Assembly: GCA_039029915.1 (NCBI GenBank)
Contig: JBCCFD010000077.1
Coordinates: forward strand, 1-23,229
Reading direction: 5' to 3'
Length of the DNA stretch: 23,229 nucleotides
From: QQUD01 sp039029915
Lineage (GTDB): Bacteria; Chloroflexota; Anaerolineae; Promineifilales; Promineifilaceae
Position 1 is the first letter of the stretch. Each line of letters opens with the position of its first letter. This document shows positions 6,537 through 13,733 of this stretch, piece by piece. The translations under genes and the position numbers were made by a program. Below the pieces are notes generated by a model. It saw only the letters and a program-made list of their open reading frames with translations, searched no databases and was not told where the DNA came from.

Positions 6537-7820
6537 ATGCGACACACCTTGCGAATTTCCATTTTAATTATTTCATTGTCACTACTGATCGTGCCCCAAA
6601 CTAAAGCCAAAAATAGTTTCGAGCAATATCTCCCTCTTATTCAAAAGCCAATAGAACTGCCAGCTGTCGAATTTCGCGGCATCTGGGTGAACCGCTTTGA
6701 TTGGACAACGCCTGACGGGCCACCCACACCTGAGAGAATTGATGAAATCGTCGCTAATATTGCGTACGCAGGCTTCAATGTTATCTTTTTTCAGGTGCGT
6801 GGAGAAGCAGACGCTTATTATGATTCATCCATTGAGCCATGGGCCAAACGGATGACGGGCACTTTAGGGCGCCAGCCGGCACCATATTGGGATCCACTAG
6901 CCCATATGATAGAAAAAGCCCACGAAGAAGGGATTCAGGTTCACGCGTACATTAACACCTACCCTGTCGCGAGCTGCAACGATATTCCGGCCAAGACCGT
7001 CCAACCGACACCGCTCTACCACCTTCTTAATCAAGAACACGGTCTGCAAAACGAGCAGCCTACCAGCCTGCAGTGGGGTCCAAATGACGAGGTCGCCTGC
7101 CAAACTTATTATCGAGCAACACCAGCCTCTGCCTATTTTAATGAGCACATTATCAGTGTCGGGCAAGATTTAGTGACCCGCTATGAGCTTGATGGATTGC
7201 ATCTTGATCATATTCGGTACGGGAGTGAGGGCGCGTCTTGCGATCCGGTTAGCGAAGCCGCTTTTGGGGCGGACTGTTTCTCATCATTAGGCTATGGAGA
7301 TTGGCAGCGGGAACAAATTAATCAGCTTGTACGCCGATTTTATAACGAGGTCGTTCCCCTTAATGAAGGGATATGGCTTTCAGCAGCGGTATGGCCTATT
7401 CATGAACTCAATCCAGACTGGGGTTGGCCAGGTTTCCCAGAGCAAGGGAATACAATCTATTTCCAAGACTCCAAAGCATGGATTCGTGATGGGTATATTC
7501 ATTCTATCTCACCAATGATTTACCCAGGTGGCGAGTATCAATGTCCTGACAACAGCTATTTAGGTTTTGAAAGATGGGAAACTTTGGTGCGCGATTTTCA
7601 GGCTGGCGCAAACGGCCGTTTTATTATTCCCGGTATTGGCACTAACTATTGCACTTTTGCCGAAATTGAAGACCGCATTTGGTTAGCTCGTGAAATTGGC
7701 ACCGGCGGACACGCCTTGTTTGCTTATTTTGGATTGGAAGACAACGACTATTTTGATGATTTAGCGGAAGGGCCCTATGAAAAAACGGCCGTTGTTCCCC
7801 CTATACCCCATCAACCTTAG
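6537..7820 (+). CDS. Secreted glycosyl hydrolase-like 10 (GHL10) family protein
   Basis: The protein has 427 residues. It begins with a signal peptide (MRHTLR, a hydrophobic run at 7-20, cleavage near TKA-KN). A short YLPLIQKP segment follows, a pattern I associate with secreted Chloroflexi proteins. The catalytic-type barrel begins at EFRGIWVNRFDW (45-56). It continues through NVIFFQVRGEADAYY (81-95), HAYINTYPV (136-144), ELDGLHLDHIRYG (217-229) and SPMIYPGG (325-332), all typical of the COG1649/GHL10 family. Members are thought to act on cell-wall or other external glycans. The substrate is unproven. No Shine-Dalgarno sequence is evident before ATG 6537. The word AACGGCCGTT occurs twice, encoding NGR near residue 360 and TAV near the C-terminus. 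Confidence 0.85.
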   Translation: MRHTLRISILIISLSLLIVPQTKAKNSFEQYLPLIQKPIELPAVEFRGIWVNRFDWTTPDGPPTPERIDEIVANIAYAGFNVIFFQVRGEADAYYDSSIEPWAKRMTGTLGRQPAPYWDPLAHMIEKAHEEGIQVHAYINTYPVASCNDIPAKTVQPTPLYHLLNQEHGLQNEQPTSLQWGPNDEVACQTYYRATPASAYFNEHIISVGQDLVTRYELDGLHLDHIRYGSEGASCDPVSEAAFGADCFSSLGYGDWQREQINQLVRRFYNEVVPLNEGIWLSAAVWPIHELNPDWGWPGFPEQGNTIYFQDSKAWIRDGYIHSISPMIYPGGEYQCPDNSYLGFERWETLVRDFQAGANGRFIIPGIGTNYCTFAEIEDRIWLAREIGTGGHALFAYFGLEDNDYFDDLAEGPYEKTAVVPPIPHQP

Positions 7821-7986
7821 TCCTCATACCTATGAAACATGTAAATAGAAACTAAGCCCCTTTTTCAATCGTCAAAATGATTAGTTTGGATTTCCATCAT
7901 TTGATGATAGGCAAAACAGTAGCACGCCTCTACCATTACAACTGGTTTATTCCCTCTCCTGATTGACTATGCTATGCTGACCCTAT

Positions 7987-7995
7987 TGTTATAAG
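7987..7995 (+). promoter_or_regulatory. Extended -10 promoter before the hybrid kinase gene
   Basis: TGTTATAAG is an extended -10 element (TGn plus TATAAG). TTGACT lies 21 nt upstream of it, too far for a normal -35. The start codon is at 8017. GGAG at 7998-8001 is too distant to be a good ribosome-binding site. Confidence 0.4.
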
Positions 7996-8016
7996 GTGGA
8001 GCAATAATCCTGACCT

Positions 8017-9792
8017 ATGAAAGATAAGAGGATAAACCAACTATACTCATTCGTTTCAAACTGGATTGAGGTTTCTGATTTAGGGCCGGAAGAATCCTAT
8101 CGAGCTATCCTGCTTAATTTCATGCTCGTCAGCTTTGGTCTCCTTACCACAATAACCATTCTATTTAGTGCTATTGCAATCCTTAATGGAACGGCACATC
8201 CTTTTGAAGCATTACTCCCCGCCATCATTTTTTTAAGCTGCTTAGGTGGTGTGTATTACCTGAACAAAAAAAAGCATAACAAAGTTGCCGCATGGTCTTT
8301 CTCACTCATGTTTTTATTATTGTGCTTTTTTGCAGCCCCTATGTATGAAAATGTTTGGGGTCAAAATATGATCGTGCTGGCAATTCCAATCCTTATGGCT
8401 AGCGTCATATTATCTCCGCGCTCCAGCTTTAAGATGGTACTCATCCTGTCAGCCCTCTATGTCTATGCGTATATTGCCGAAGATGTGCCGTTTAATTTTC
8501 TGGGTCTTTTGGCATATTTTGCATTAGCGGTCATTTCTTGGCTGGCTTCAATCACGATTGAAAGAAATCTTCGCGACCTGCAAGCTGCAAAGGAGAAAGC
8601 CGAAATTGCCACCAAGGTTAAATCAGATTTTTTGGCAACGATGAGCCACGAGATTCGCACCCCGCTTAACGGCATCTTGGGCATGGTGGAACTGCTTCAA
8701 AAAACAAAGCTGTCAGATGAGCAAAATGAATTTGTCAAAATCGTTAGCAACAGTGGTAAAACATTACTGACTCTAATTAATCAAATTCTTGACTTCTCAA
8801 AAATTGAATCAGGGCATTTAGAATTAGAAGAAATAAAGTTTGATCTTCGCAAACAAATCAATCTTGTCATTGAGATGTTAGCAGGCAAAGCCACTGCTAA
8901 ATCAATCGAGCTACAGGTACATATCCCAGAAAGCACGCCTAACTATTTCCTTGGTGACCCCACAAGATTATCCCAAATTTTTATAAATTTAGTGGGAAAT
9001 GCGGTGAAGTTTACCGAACAAGGGCAAGTGATTGTTTCAGTAAAGCAGAATGAAGTAATAGATGATTCTGTTGAGCTACTGTTTGCGATTCAAGATACCG
9101 GTATTGGTATCCCCAAAAATCGGATGGCTCAGCTTTTCAATCCATTTACCCAAGCAGACTCATCGACCACAAGGCGGTTTGGGGGCACTGGGTTAGGATT
9201 ATCAATCAGCCATCAAATTATTGAATCAATGGGTGGAAAAATCTGGGTAGAAAGTGAATTAAATGTTGGCACAACGTTTTACTTCACGCTGGTTTTGCCG
9301 CTAAGTGAAGCACCTGAAGAGGTGGAGATATTAACTCAATCACCGATTGAGACGATTCAATCTGAAGTAACCAGTTTACCTGAACCAGAAAATGAGCCAC
9401 CGGAGCTTATTCCAAGCTTGCGGATATTGTTAGCTGACGATAACAAGATTAATCAAAAGGTGGGGATTCGTATGCTGGAGCGTTTGGGAGGCACGGCCGA
9501 TTTGGTGGCCAATGGGTTGGAAGCCGTAACGGCCGTTGCTGAAAAAACATACGACGTCGTTCTTATGGATATACAAATGCCTGAAATGGATGGGGTGCAA
9601 GCCACTCAAAAAATCATTGCTGAATACGGCAACAACCGCCCCAGAATTATCGCGATGACGGCCAACGCCATTCAAGGGGATCGTGAATACTTTTTATCAC
9701 AGGGTCTAGACGATTATGTTAGCAAACCCGTCTCATTAGAAAAATTAAAAGCCGCTCTGGAGAAATGTGAACGCGTCCCTGTCCCTCAATAA
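8017..9792 (+). CDS. Membrane hybrid sensor histidine kinase with receiver domain
   Basis: The protein has 591 residues. About six transmembrane segments occupy 30-182, with no large periplasmic loop. A short coiled linker leads to the HisKA domain with phospho-acceptor His211 in FLATMSHEIRTPLNG. The HATPase domain has the N box (NLVGNAVKF, 324-332), G1 (DTGIG, 360-364), F box (FNPFTQAD) and G2 (GTGLGL, 390-395). After an acidic/proline linker (431-466) comes a receiver domain with Asp474/Asp475, phospho-acceptor Asp518 in VVLMDIQMPEMDG, Thr548 and Lys570. All catalytic residues are intact. There is no HPt domain and no adjacent output regulator, so the downstream partner is elsewhere. The membrane-embedded sensor may detect a membrane or small-molecule signal. 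The AraC gene follows at 104 bp but is not a classical partner. Confidence 0.93.
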   Translation: MKDKRINQLYSFVSNWIEVSDLGPEESYRAILLNFMLVSFGLLTTITILFSAIAILNGTAHPFEALLPAIIFLSCLGGVYYLNKKKHNKVAAWSFSLMFLLLCFFAAPMYENVWGQNMIVLAIPILMASVILSPRSSFKMVLILSALYVYAYIAEDVPFNFLGLLAYFALAVISWLASITIERNLRDLQAAKEKAEIATKVKSDFLATMSHEIRTPLNGILGMVELLQKTKLSDEQNEFVKIVSNSGKTLLTLINQILDFSKIESGHLELEEIKFDLRKQINLVIEMLAGKATAKSIELQVHIPESTPNYFLGDPTRLSQIFINLVGNAVKFTEQGQVIVSVKQNEVIDDSVELLFAIQDTGIGIPKNRMAQLFNPFTQADSSTTRRFGGTGLGLSISHQIIESMGGKIWVESELNVGTTFYFTLVLPLSEAPEEVEILTQSPIETIQSEVTSLPEPENEPPELIPSLRILLADDNKINQKVGIRMLERLGGTADLVANGLEAVTAVAEKTYDVVLMDIQMPEMDGVQATQKIIAEYGNNRPRIIAMTANAIQGDREYFLSQGLDDYVSKPVSLEKLKAALEKCERVPVPQ

Positions 9793-9858
9793 TCAATTTG
9801 TGTAGTCCATCCTTTGCGTTTCCAAAAAACTTCGATAAACTGAAATTAAGACCATATG

Positions 9859-9888
9859 TTGTCATGCACCATTCAATTCATCTTATTT
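9859..9888 (+). promoter_or_regulatory. Promoter of the first AraC gene, near-leaderless
   Basis: TTGTCA (9859-9864) is followed after 18 nt by TTATTT (9883-9888), or after 17 nt by CTTATT. The ATG at 9897 lies 8 nt after this box, and no Shine-Dalgarno sequence is present. Confidence 0.3.
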
Positions 9889-9896
9889 GAGTAATT

Positions 9897-10790
9897 ATGG
9901 AAACCATTTCTCCTCAAGATCGTTTAGATTTTTTACCATTTCAGCCAGCACATATTCATGCTGATTCTGATAAGACCGCAATTCGTGTCGAAGATTATCA
10001 GAATCTACCTCCAAGCGATCTCACCTTGCCCCCAATGGATTATCATATTATTGCCTTCCACTATAAGCCACCTCAAGGGTTGCTTCGGCATCGCTGCGGA
10101 GGTCAATGGCAAGAAGCCCACATGCGCCTAGGGGACATCACCTACGTGCCTGCTCACATGGATAATCAGTGGCAGTTTGATGGCAATCATCCACACTGTT
10201 TGCACGTCCTCGTTGCTGATGAGTTTATCAAACAGATTGCGGGCCAAACGTGGCAGCTTGATCCTGCAAGCATTCACTTTCGGCCTCAGTTTCATCAAAG
10301 AAATATCACCCTCAAAAGAATCATCTTTCAACTGCATCAAATGATTCTAAGCAAGGTCGAGGTTGAAAATTTTCAAATTGAGCGTTTAGGTGTTGAGCTT
10401 TCAACCCATCTCCTCGCCAATGATTCCAACAAAGACATCAATCTAGAGATTGGTTACAAGCTTAGCCAAAATGAGTTTGATGCTTTATCAACCTATATCT
10501 TGGAACATTTACACACCCCAATCAAGCTGAATGATCTGGCCACGCATCTCAATCTGAGTATGTTTCATTTCTCAAGAATGTTTCGCAATACAACCGGCAC
10601 ATCTCCTTATGAGTATTTGATTCAATTACGCATCGAAGAAGCTGCGGAATTATTATTGAAGTCGAATAAATTACCAATTAGCGAGATTGCTCACCGCATT
10701 GGTTTTTCAGATCAATCACACTTCACTCGTCATTTCAAAAAGCGATTTGGATTAACGCCCCTAGCGTTTCGCCGCATGTATTCATATTAA
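9897..10790 (+). CDS. AraC family transcriptional regulator
   Basis: The protein has 297 residues. The N-terminal half is cupin-like (MDYHIIAFHYKPP near 47-59; LGDITYVPAHMDNQW at 78-92) and probably senses a small ligand. The C-terminal ~105 residues are a double helix-turn-helix AraC/XylS DNA-binding domain. The first helix-turn-helix is around IKLNDLATHLNLSMFHFSRM (209-228); the second is around ISEIAHRIGFSDQSHFTRHF (261-280), followed by GLTPLAFRR. No ligand can be named. The next gene downstream, an alpha/beta hydrolase in the same direction, is separated by ~220 bp including the 107-bp repeat. It may be a target, but no binding site was recognised. Confidence 0.92.
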   Translation: METISPQDRLDFLPFQPAHIHADSDKTAIRVEDYQNLPPSDLTLPPMDYHIIAFHYKPPQGLLRHRCGGQWQEAHMRLGDITYVPAHMDNQWQFDGNHPHCLHVLVADEFIKQIAGQTWQLDPASIHFRPQFHQRNITLKRIIFQLHQMILSKVEVENFQIERLGVELSTHLLANDSNKDINLEIGYKLSQNEFDALSTYILEHLHTPIKLNDLATHLNLSMFHFSRMFRNTTGTSPYEYLIQLRIEEAAELLLKSNKLPISEIAHRIGFSDQSHFTRHFKKRFGLTPLAFRRMYSY

Positions 10791-10869
10791 AAGTTTTATC
10801 CCCATAAACGCTCGAATAGAGCAAGAACGTTCTATATTTTCCAATCTCTCTCAAGTATAAATAAAGCTA

Positions 10870-10976
10870 AAGTGTTCCGAAGTTTCTAAAATGAATAGCA
10901 TTTTAGATAAAGGCTTCGGAACCTTAAGGGAACGAAGTTTATAGCCGTCGTTTTATTCAAAACAGGAACTTCGTTT
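10870..10976 (+). repeat. 107-bp double-hairpin dispersed repeat, copy 2
   Basis: Same length and orientation as 3988-4094. Hairpin 1 has arms GTTCCGAAG (10874-10882) and CTTCGGAAC (10914-10922). Here it is extended by a perfect inner helix, TCTAAAATG with CATTTTAGA, that is weaker in copy 1. Hairpin 2 has arms AACGAAGTT (10931-10939) and AACTTCGTT (10967-10975). It ends 32 bp before the hydrolase start and would lie in its 5' leader if transcription begins upstream. Confidence 0.8.
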
Positions 10977-11008
10977 TGTGAATTATTTCAGGTGAAGGAG
11001 AAAATTGT

Positions 11009-11815
11009 ATGTCTTTATTGAGTGTGAATGGAACAAACTTGTACTGCGAGACGATTGGTGATGGGGAACCAATCTTGATGATGCACGGTGGTCTAGGCTT
11101 AGATCACACCTATTTTCGCCCTTACTTTGACCAACTATCTGATCAATTTAAGGTCATTTATTACGATCATCGAGGAAACGGCCGTTCTGATAAGCTCGAA
11201 GATTACAGCACGTTGACGCTTGACCTTCTTGTTGATGATGCTGCCCAGCTACTCGACGAGCTAGGCATCGAAAAGACCATCGTGGTTGGTCACTCCTACG
11301 GTGGGTTTCTGGCCCAGCTATTTGCTGCCAAATATCCAGCTCGTTTAAGCAAACTAGTGTTAACAAACACAATCCCCACTTTTGATTATCAACCACAGCC
11401 TAACGGCACGGATGAGCAGTTGGCCGCCTTTGGCGCTGCTTTTACGCGCCCTATGGAAAGCAATGAAGATTGGCGAACAGTTTGGACCACGCTTTCTCAA
11501 ATGTATTACAAAGCATATGATCCCAATATCGCCAACCAATTAGATTCCGCCACGCATTATACATATGAAGCGTGGAACGCCGGTAGCGCCGCCCTTGCCA
11601 CATACAATACGCTTGAAAAATTAAGCTCTATCACCGCTAAAACCCTAAACATATCAGGGGGGCATGACTTCCTTTGTCCAGCGGAGCGCGGTGGGGCACG
11701 TATCAACGGGCTTATTCCAGCTTCAGAATTAACGATCATGGAAAACAGTGCACATTTCCCATTTATCGAAGAGGAAAACAATTTCTTTAGTACACTACGA
11801 AACTGGCTTAGCTAA
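11009..11815 (+). CDS. Alpha/beta hydrolase (proline iminopeptidase-like)
   Basis: The protein has 268 residues. The start is well supported by GAAGGAGA ~9 nt before the ATG. The oxyanion HGG is at 26-28 and YYDHRGNGRSD at 51-61. The nucleophile elbow GHSYGG has Ser96. Asp220 lies in ISGGHDFLCP and His249 in ENSAHFPF, giving a complete Ser-Asp-His triad. Length and motifs fit the proline iminopeptidase / prolyl aminopeptidase-like subfamily, but haloperoxidase-like or esterase activity is equally possible. No signal peptide is seen, so it is cytoplasmic. A terminator at 11868-11904 ends the unit. Confidence 0.88.
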   Translation: MSLLSVNGTNLYCETIGDGEPILMMHGGLGLDHTYFRPYFDQLSDQFKVIYYDHRGNGRSDKLEDYSTLTLDLLVDDAAQLLDELGIEKTIVVGHSYGGFLAQLFAAKYPARLSKLVLTNTIPTFDYQPQPNGTDEQLAAFGAAFTRPMESNEDWRTVWTTLSQMYYKAYDPNIANQLDSATHYTYEAWNAGSAALATYNTLEKLSSITAKTLNISGGHDFLCPAERGGARINGLIPASELTIMENSAHFPFIEEENNFFSTLRNWLS

Positions 11816-11867
11816 GGGATAAAACCTGCAAATTCTTTACCGCCCTAATTGGTAAATCTTTATATTA

Positions 11868-11904
11868 GATGCCACTGGTTTTTACAGCTGGCGTCTATTT
11901 TTTT
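11868..11904 (+). terminator. Intrinsic terminator after the hydrolase gene
   Basis: Arms GATGCCACTG (11868-11877) and CAG-c-TGGCGTC (11885-11895) pair with one bulge and one G-U pair. The loop is GTTTTTA, followed by TATTTTTTT. The -35 and the T-tract overlap the next gene's promoter. Confidence 0.7.
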
Positions 11905-11909
11905 ATAAT
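11881..11909 (+). promoter_or_regulatory. Promoter of the GNAT gene nested in the upstream terminator; leaderless
   Basis: TTTACA (11881-11886, five of six), a 17-nt spacer and a perfect TATAAT (11904-11909) are present. The ATG at 11916 lies 6 nt after the -10. The -35 lies in the terminator loop and descending arm. No ribosome-binding site fits between -10 and ATG, so the mRNA should be leaderless. Confidence 0.6.
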
Positions 11910-11915
11910 AGTCTG

Positions 11916-12443
11916 ATGCTCGACAACATTTTATTCAAAAACGGCAAATTTAAAGATTTGCCTCGCATCAAAGAAATTGAACTGGCAGGGAATCTGATTT
12001 TTCCAGACGGCCGTCTTCCTAACCCATTCGAAACATTTCCAGAAGAAATTCTGCGAACACGTATTGAAAACGGCCGTCTTCTTGTGGTTCAAGTTGATAA
12101 GGAAATTGCCGGTTTCGCAGTTTTCGACTTTGTGGAAAATGACCTGTTTCTCGAAGAAATTTCGGTTCATCCAGATTTTGGACGGCGCGGCATCGGCAGA
12201 AAGCTCATGAACCACCTGCTTGATTTGGCTCGTGAACAGGGAAGGTCACGAATCACCCTAACCACATTCAGCGACATCAAATGGAACGCACCGTTTTATG
12301 AATCCATGGGCTTCAAACTTTTAAAAAGTGGGAAAAGAAGAGACTACATTTCATCTCATTTGCAAAGTGAAGCATCAACAGGCATGAAAAACAGAATCGG
12401 CATGGCGTATGAAATTCCAGTCTCAGACAGCAATGCCTTCTAA
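11916..12443 (+). CDS. GNAT family N-acetyltransferase
   Basis: The protein has 175 residues. The GNAT fold uses acetyl-CoA to acetylate an amine. Motif A is clear: LFLEEISVHPDFGRRGIGRKLMNHLL, with the pyrophosphate-binding RRGIGRK near residues 89-95. It is followed by motif B, NAPFYESMGFKLL (near 127-139). The N-terminal part has IAGFAVFDF, a normal beta-strand before motif A. The acceptor substrate cannot be predicted. The start is fixed by the TATAAT-N6-ATG arrangement. The words GACGGCCGTC and AACGGCCGTC occur at 12006 and 12069, encoding DGR and NGR. Confidence 0.88.
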   Translation: MLDNILFKNGKFKDLPRIKEIELAGNLIFPDGRLPNPFETFPEEILRTRIENGRLLVVQVDKEIAGFAVFDFVENDLFLEEISVHPDFGRRGIGRKLMNHLLDLAREQGRSRITLTTFSDIKWNAPFYESMGFKLLKSGKRRDYISSHLQSEASTGMKNRIGMAYEIPVSDSNAF

Positions 12444-12753
12444 CTACCCCCTTTTCATAAAGAGCCGAGAGATATTGCCAGATAATGAAAATACCGGATA
12501 CAGACTGGGAACAATACACAATTTTTTGCTGGGCTTCCCCTTTAGAGATCGCTACCCATCTGATAACCCTTAAATTCAATCAAACTTCTGGCAATGTAAA
12601 ATCTTATTCTTAGCAACTTTCGTTAAAATAGTTGACTATTCCGTTTTACCCAAATAGTTCTTCCTATTTTTGTGTGCATAACAAACTTTTACTTGGTTGA
12701 CTATAATTGATTGTAAGATAGATTTATTCAATTTGGGCAAAGAGATTACATAA
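12444..12753. promoter_or_regulatory. Intergenic region before the small membrane protein gene
   Basis: There is no gene here. Two copies of GTTGACTAT occur at about 12631-12639 and 12696-12704. The first lies in a near-palindrome, AATAGT-TG-ACTATT (12627-12640). TATAAT at 12702-12707 is a plausible -10 for the next gene, giving a ~40-nt leader, though its -35 is weak. The duplicated 9-mer could be a regulator site. Confidence 0.3.
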
Positions 12754-13266
12754 ATGTTTTTTTCACGGTGGCAGAAACAAAACGAACAGGCTCAGCACAT
12801 GGGGTTGGTAATCGCTATACTGATTGCTACGCTGGTGGGTTTGCAGTTGGAGCCATTGGGGCTGGGGCAAATGAGCGCCATCGCCATTATTGTGGCGTTT
12901 GCAGTACGCTTTATTTTAGACATTATTCTAAAAAACTTATTCGCTCGCTCAATGTTTGGTATTCTAAAAGTTGCCCCTCTAGAAATATCGAAGTTACTGG
13001 AAAGTCATTTAAACTACAGGGGTATTTCCTTTTATGGCTCCCTTGAGGAAGCATCACACCGCTTTGAGTTTCCAGAACACAAGCTGATGATGGTTATTGA
13101 GCCCTATCTTATCCCTCGACCCAATAAAAAACCTCTTCCGGTCACAAAGGTCAGTTTTTATCCTCTATCGTCTACCAACAAAGCGTTTGCGGCAACGTTG
13201 ACAAAAGCCATTGACGAGATTGTCGATCGTCAGGACAGTACATCCAATATCAACCCTACTTCGTAA
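12754..13266 (+). CDS. Small membrane protein of unknown function
   Basis: The protein has 170 residues and I recognise no family. Two hydrophobic segments, about 16-33 (MGLVIAILIATLVGLQLE) and 40-60 (MSAIAIIVAFAVRFILDIIL), would form a transmembrane hairpin. A soluble C-terminal domain of ~105 residues follows (KLLESHLNYRGISFYGSLEEA). It is mixed alpha/beta by composition and ends in a Ser/Thr/Asn-rich tail. The start lacks a strong ribosome-binding site (AAAGAG ~9 nt upstream). The neighbours are unrelated, and the gene appears to be a single transcription unit. Confidence 0.6.
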   Translation: MFFSRWQKQNEQAQHMGLVIAILIATLVGLQLEPLGLGQMSAIAIIVAFAVRFILDIILKNLFARSMFGILKVAPLEISKLLESHLNYRGISFYGSLEEASHRFEFPEHKLMMVIEPYLIPRPNKKPLPVTKVSFYPLSSTNKAFAATLTKAIDEIVDRQDSTSNINPTS

Positions 13267-13733
13267 GTTCTGCAATTTCATAACTCTACCGTCGTTCGCA
13301 CTGGCAAAAGGTGACTATACCTGTTTGTCTACCGTGTCATCTCCTTCCGTGACTTTGCAGATGCCCCAACCGTTGCATTTTTGTTTGGTTTATACTCATT
13401 ACCTATACTGAATACATTGTTACAAGAATAACATTTACTGTTGTGTCATGTCGAGCGGGGCTAAATAAAAGCAGTCTTGGTCATAAGCTGAGTGGAGACA
13501 TCTCGTCGTTAGAGAAGTGTATTCTATTTAATAATTTAGTGGAGAGATGTCTCGACTCTCTAATTGATTAGCGTGTTAGTCGGCTTGACCCGCTCGACAT
13601 GACATTATTAAAGGAACTTTGGTAACAAAGTATTGAAAATCACTCGGTCAAATTGGCATAACAAAAAGATAAACGGAAACCGCCCAAAATGACTCAAAAA
13701 TAGCGGATATCGCATTCATTGGAGGGATCAACC
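13267..13733. other. 467-bp intergenic region containing an inverted-repeat element
   Basis: No convincing gene is present. A small TGTTA/TAACA hairpin lies near 13418-13433, and the 161-bp element at 13444-13604 fills the middle. The last ~100 bp lead to GGAGGG at 13721-13726, the ribosome-binding site of the next gene. Confidence 0.5.
13444..13604. mobile_element. 161-bp MITE-like element with 16-bp terminal inverted repeats
   Basis: The ends TGTCATGTCGAGCGGG (13444-13459) and CCCGCTCGACATGACA (13589-13604) are perfectly inverted. An inner pair, GAGACATCTC (13495-13504) and GAGATGTCTC (13544-13553), is also inverted, giving a cruciform-like layout. There is no ORF. Intergenic elements beginning GTCATGTCGAG and containing GAGACATCTC are, from memory, common in several environmental phyla. 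No obvious target-site duplication was found. Confidence 0.55.

Noticed and set aside
12768..13046. Plus-strand ORF inside the 170-residue membrane protein gene
   Set aside because: Out-of-frame shadow. The main frame has coherent hydrophobic helices and this one does not.
13444..13604. Complete insertion sequence
   Set aside because: No transposase or any ORF is inside, so only a non-autonomous element is claimed.
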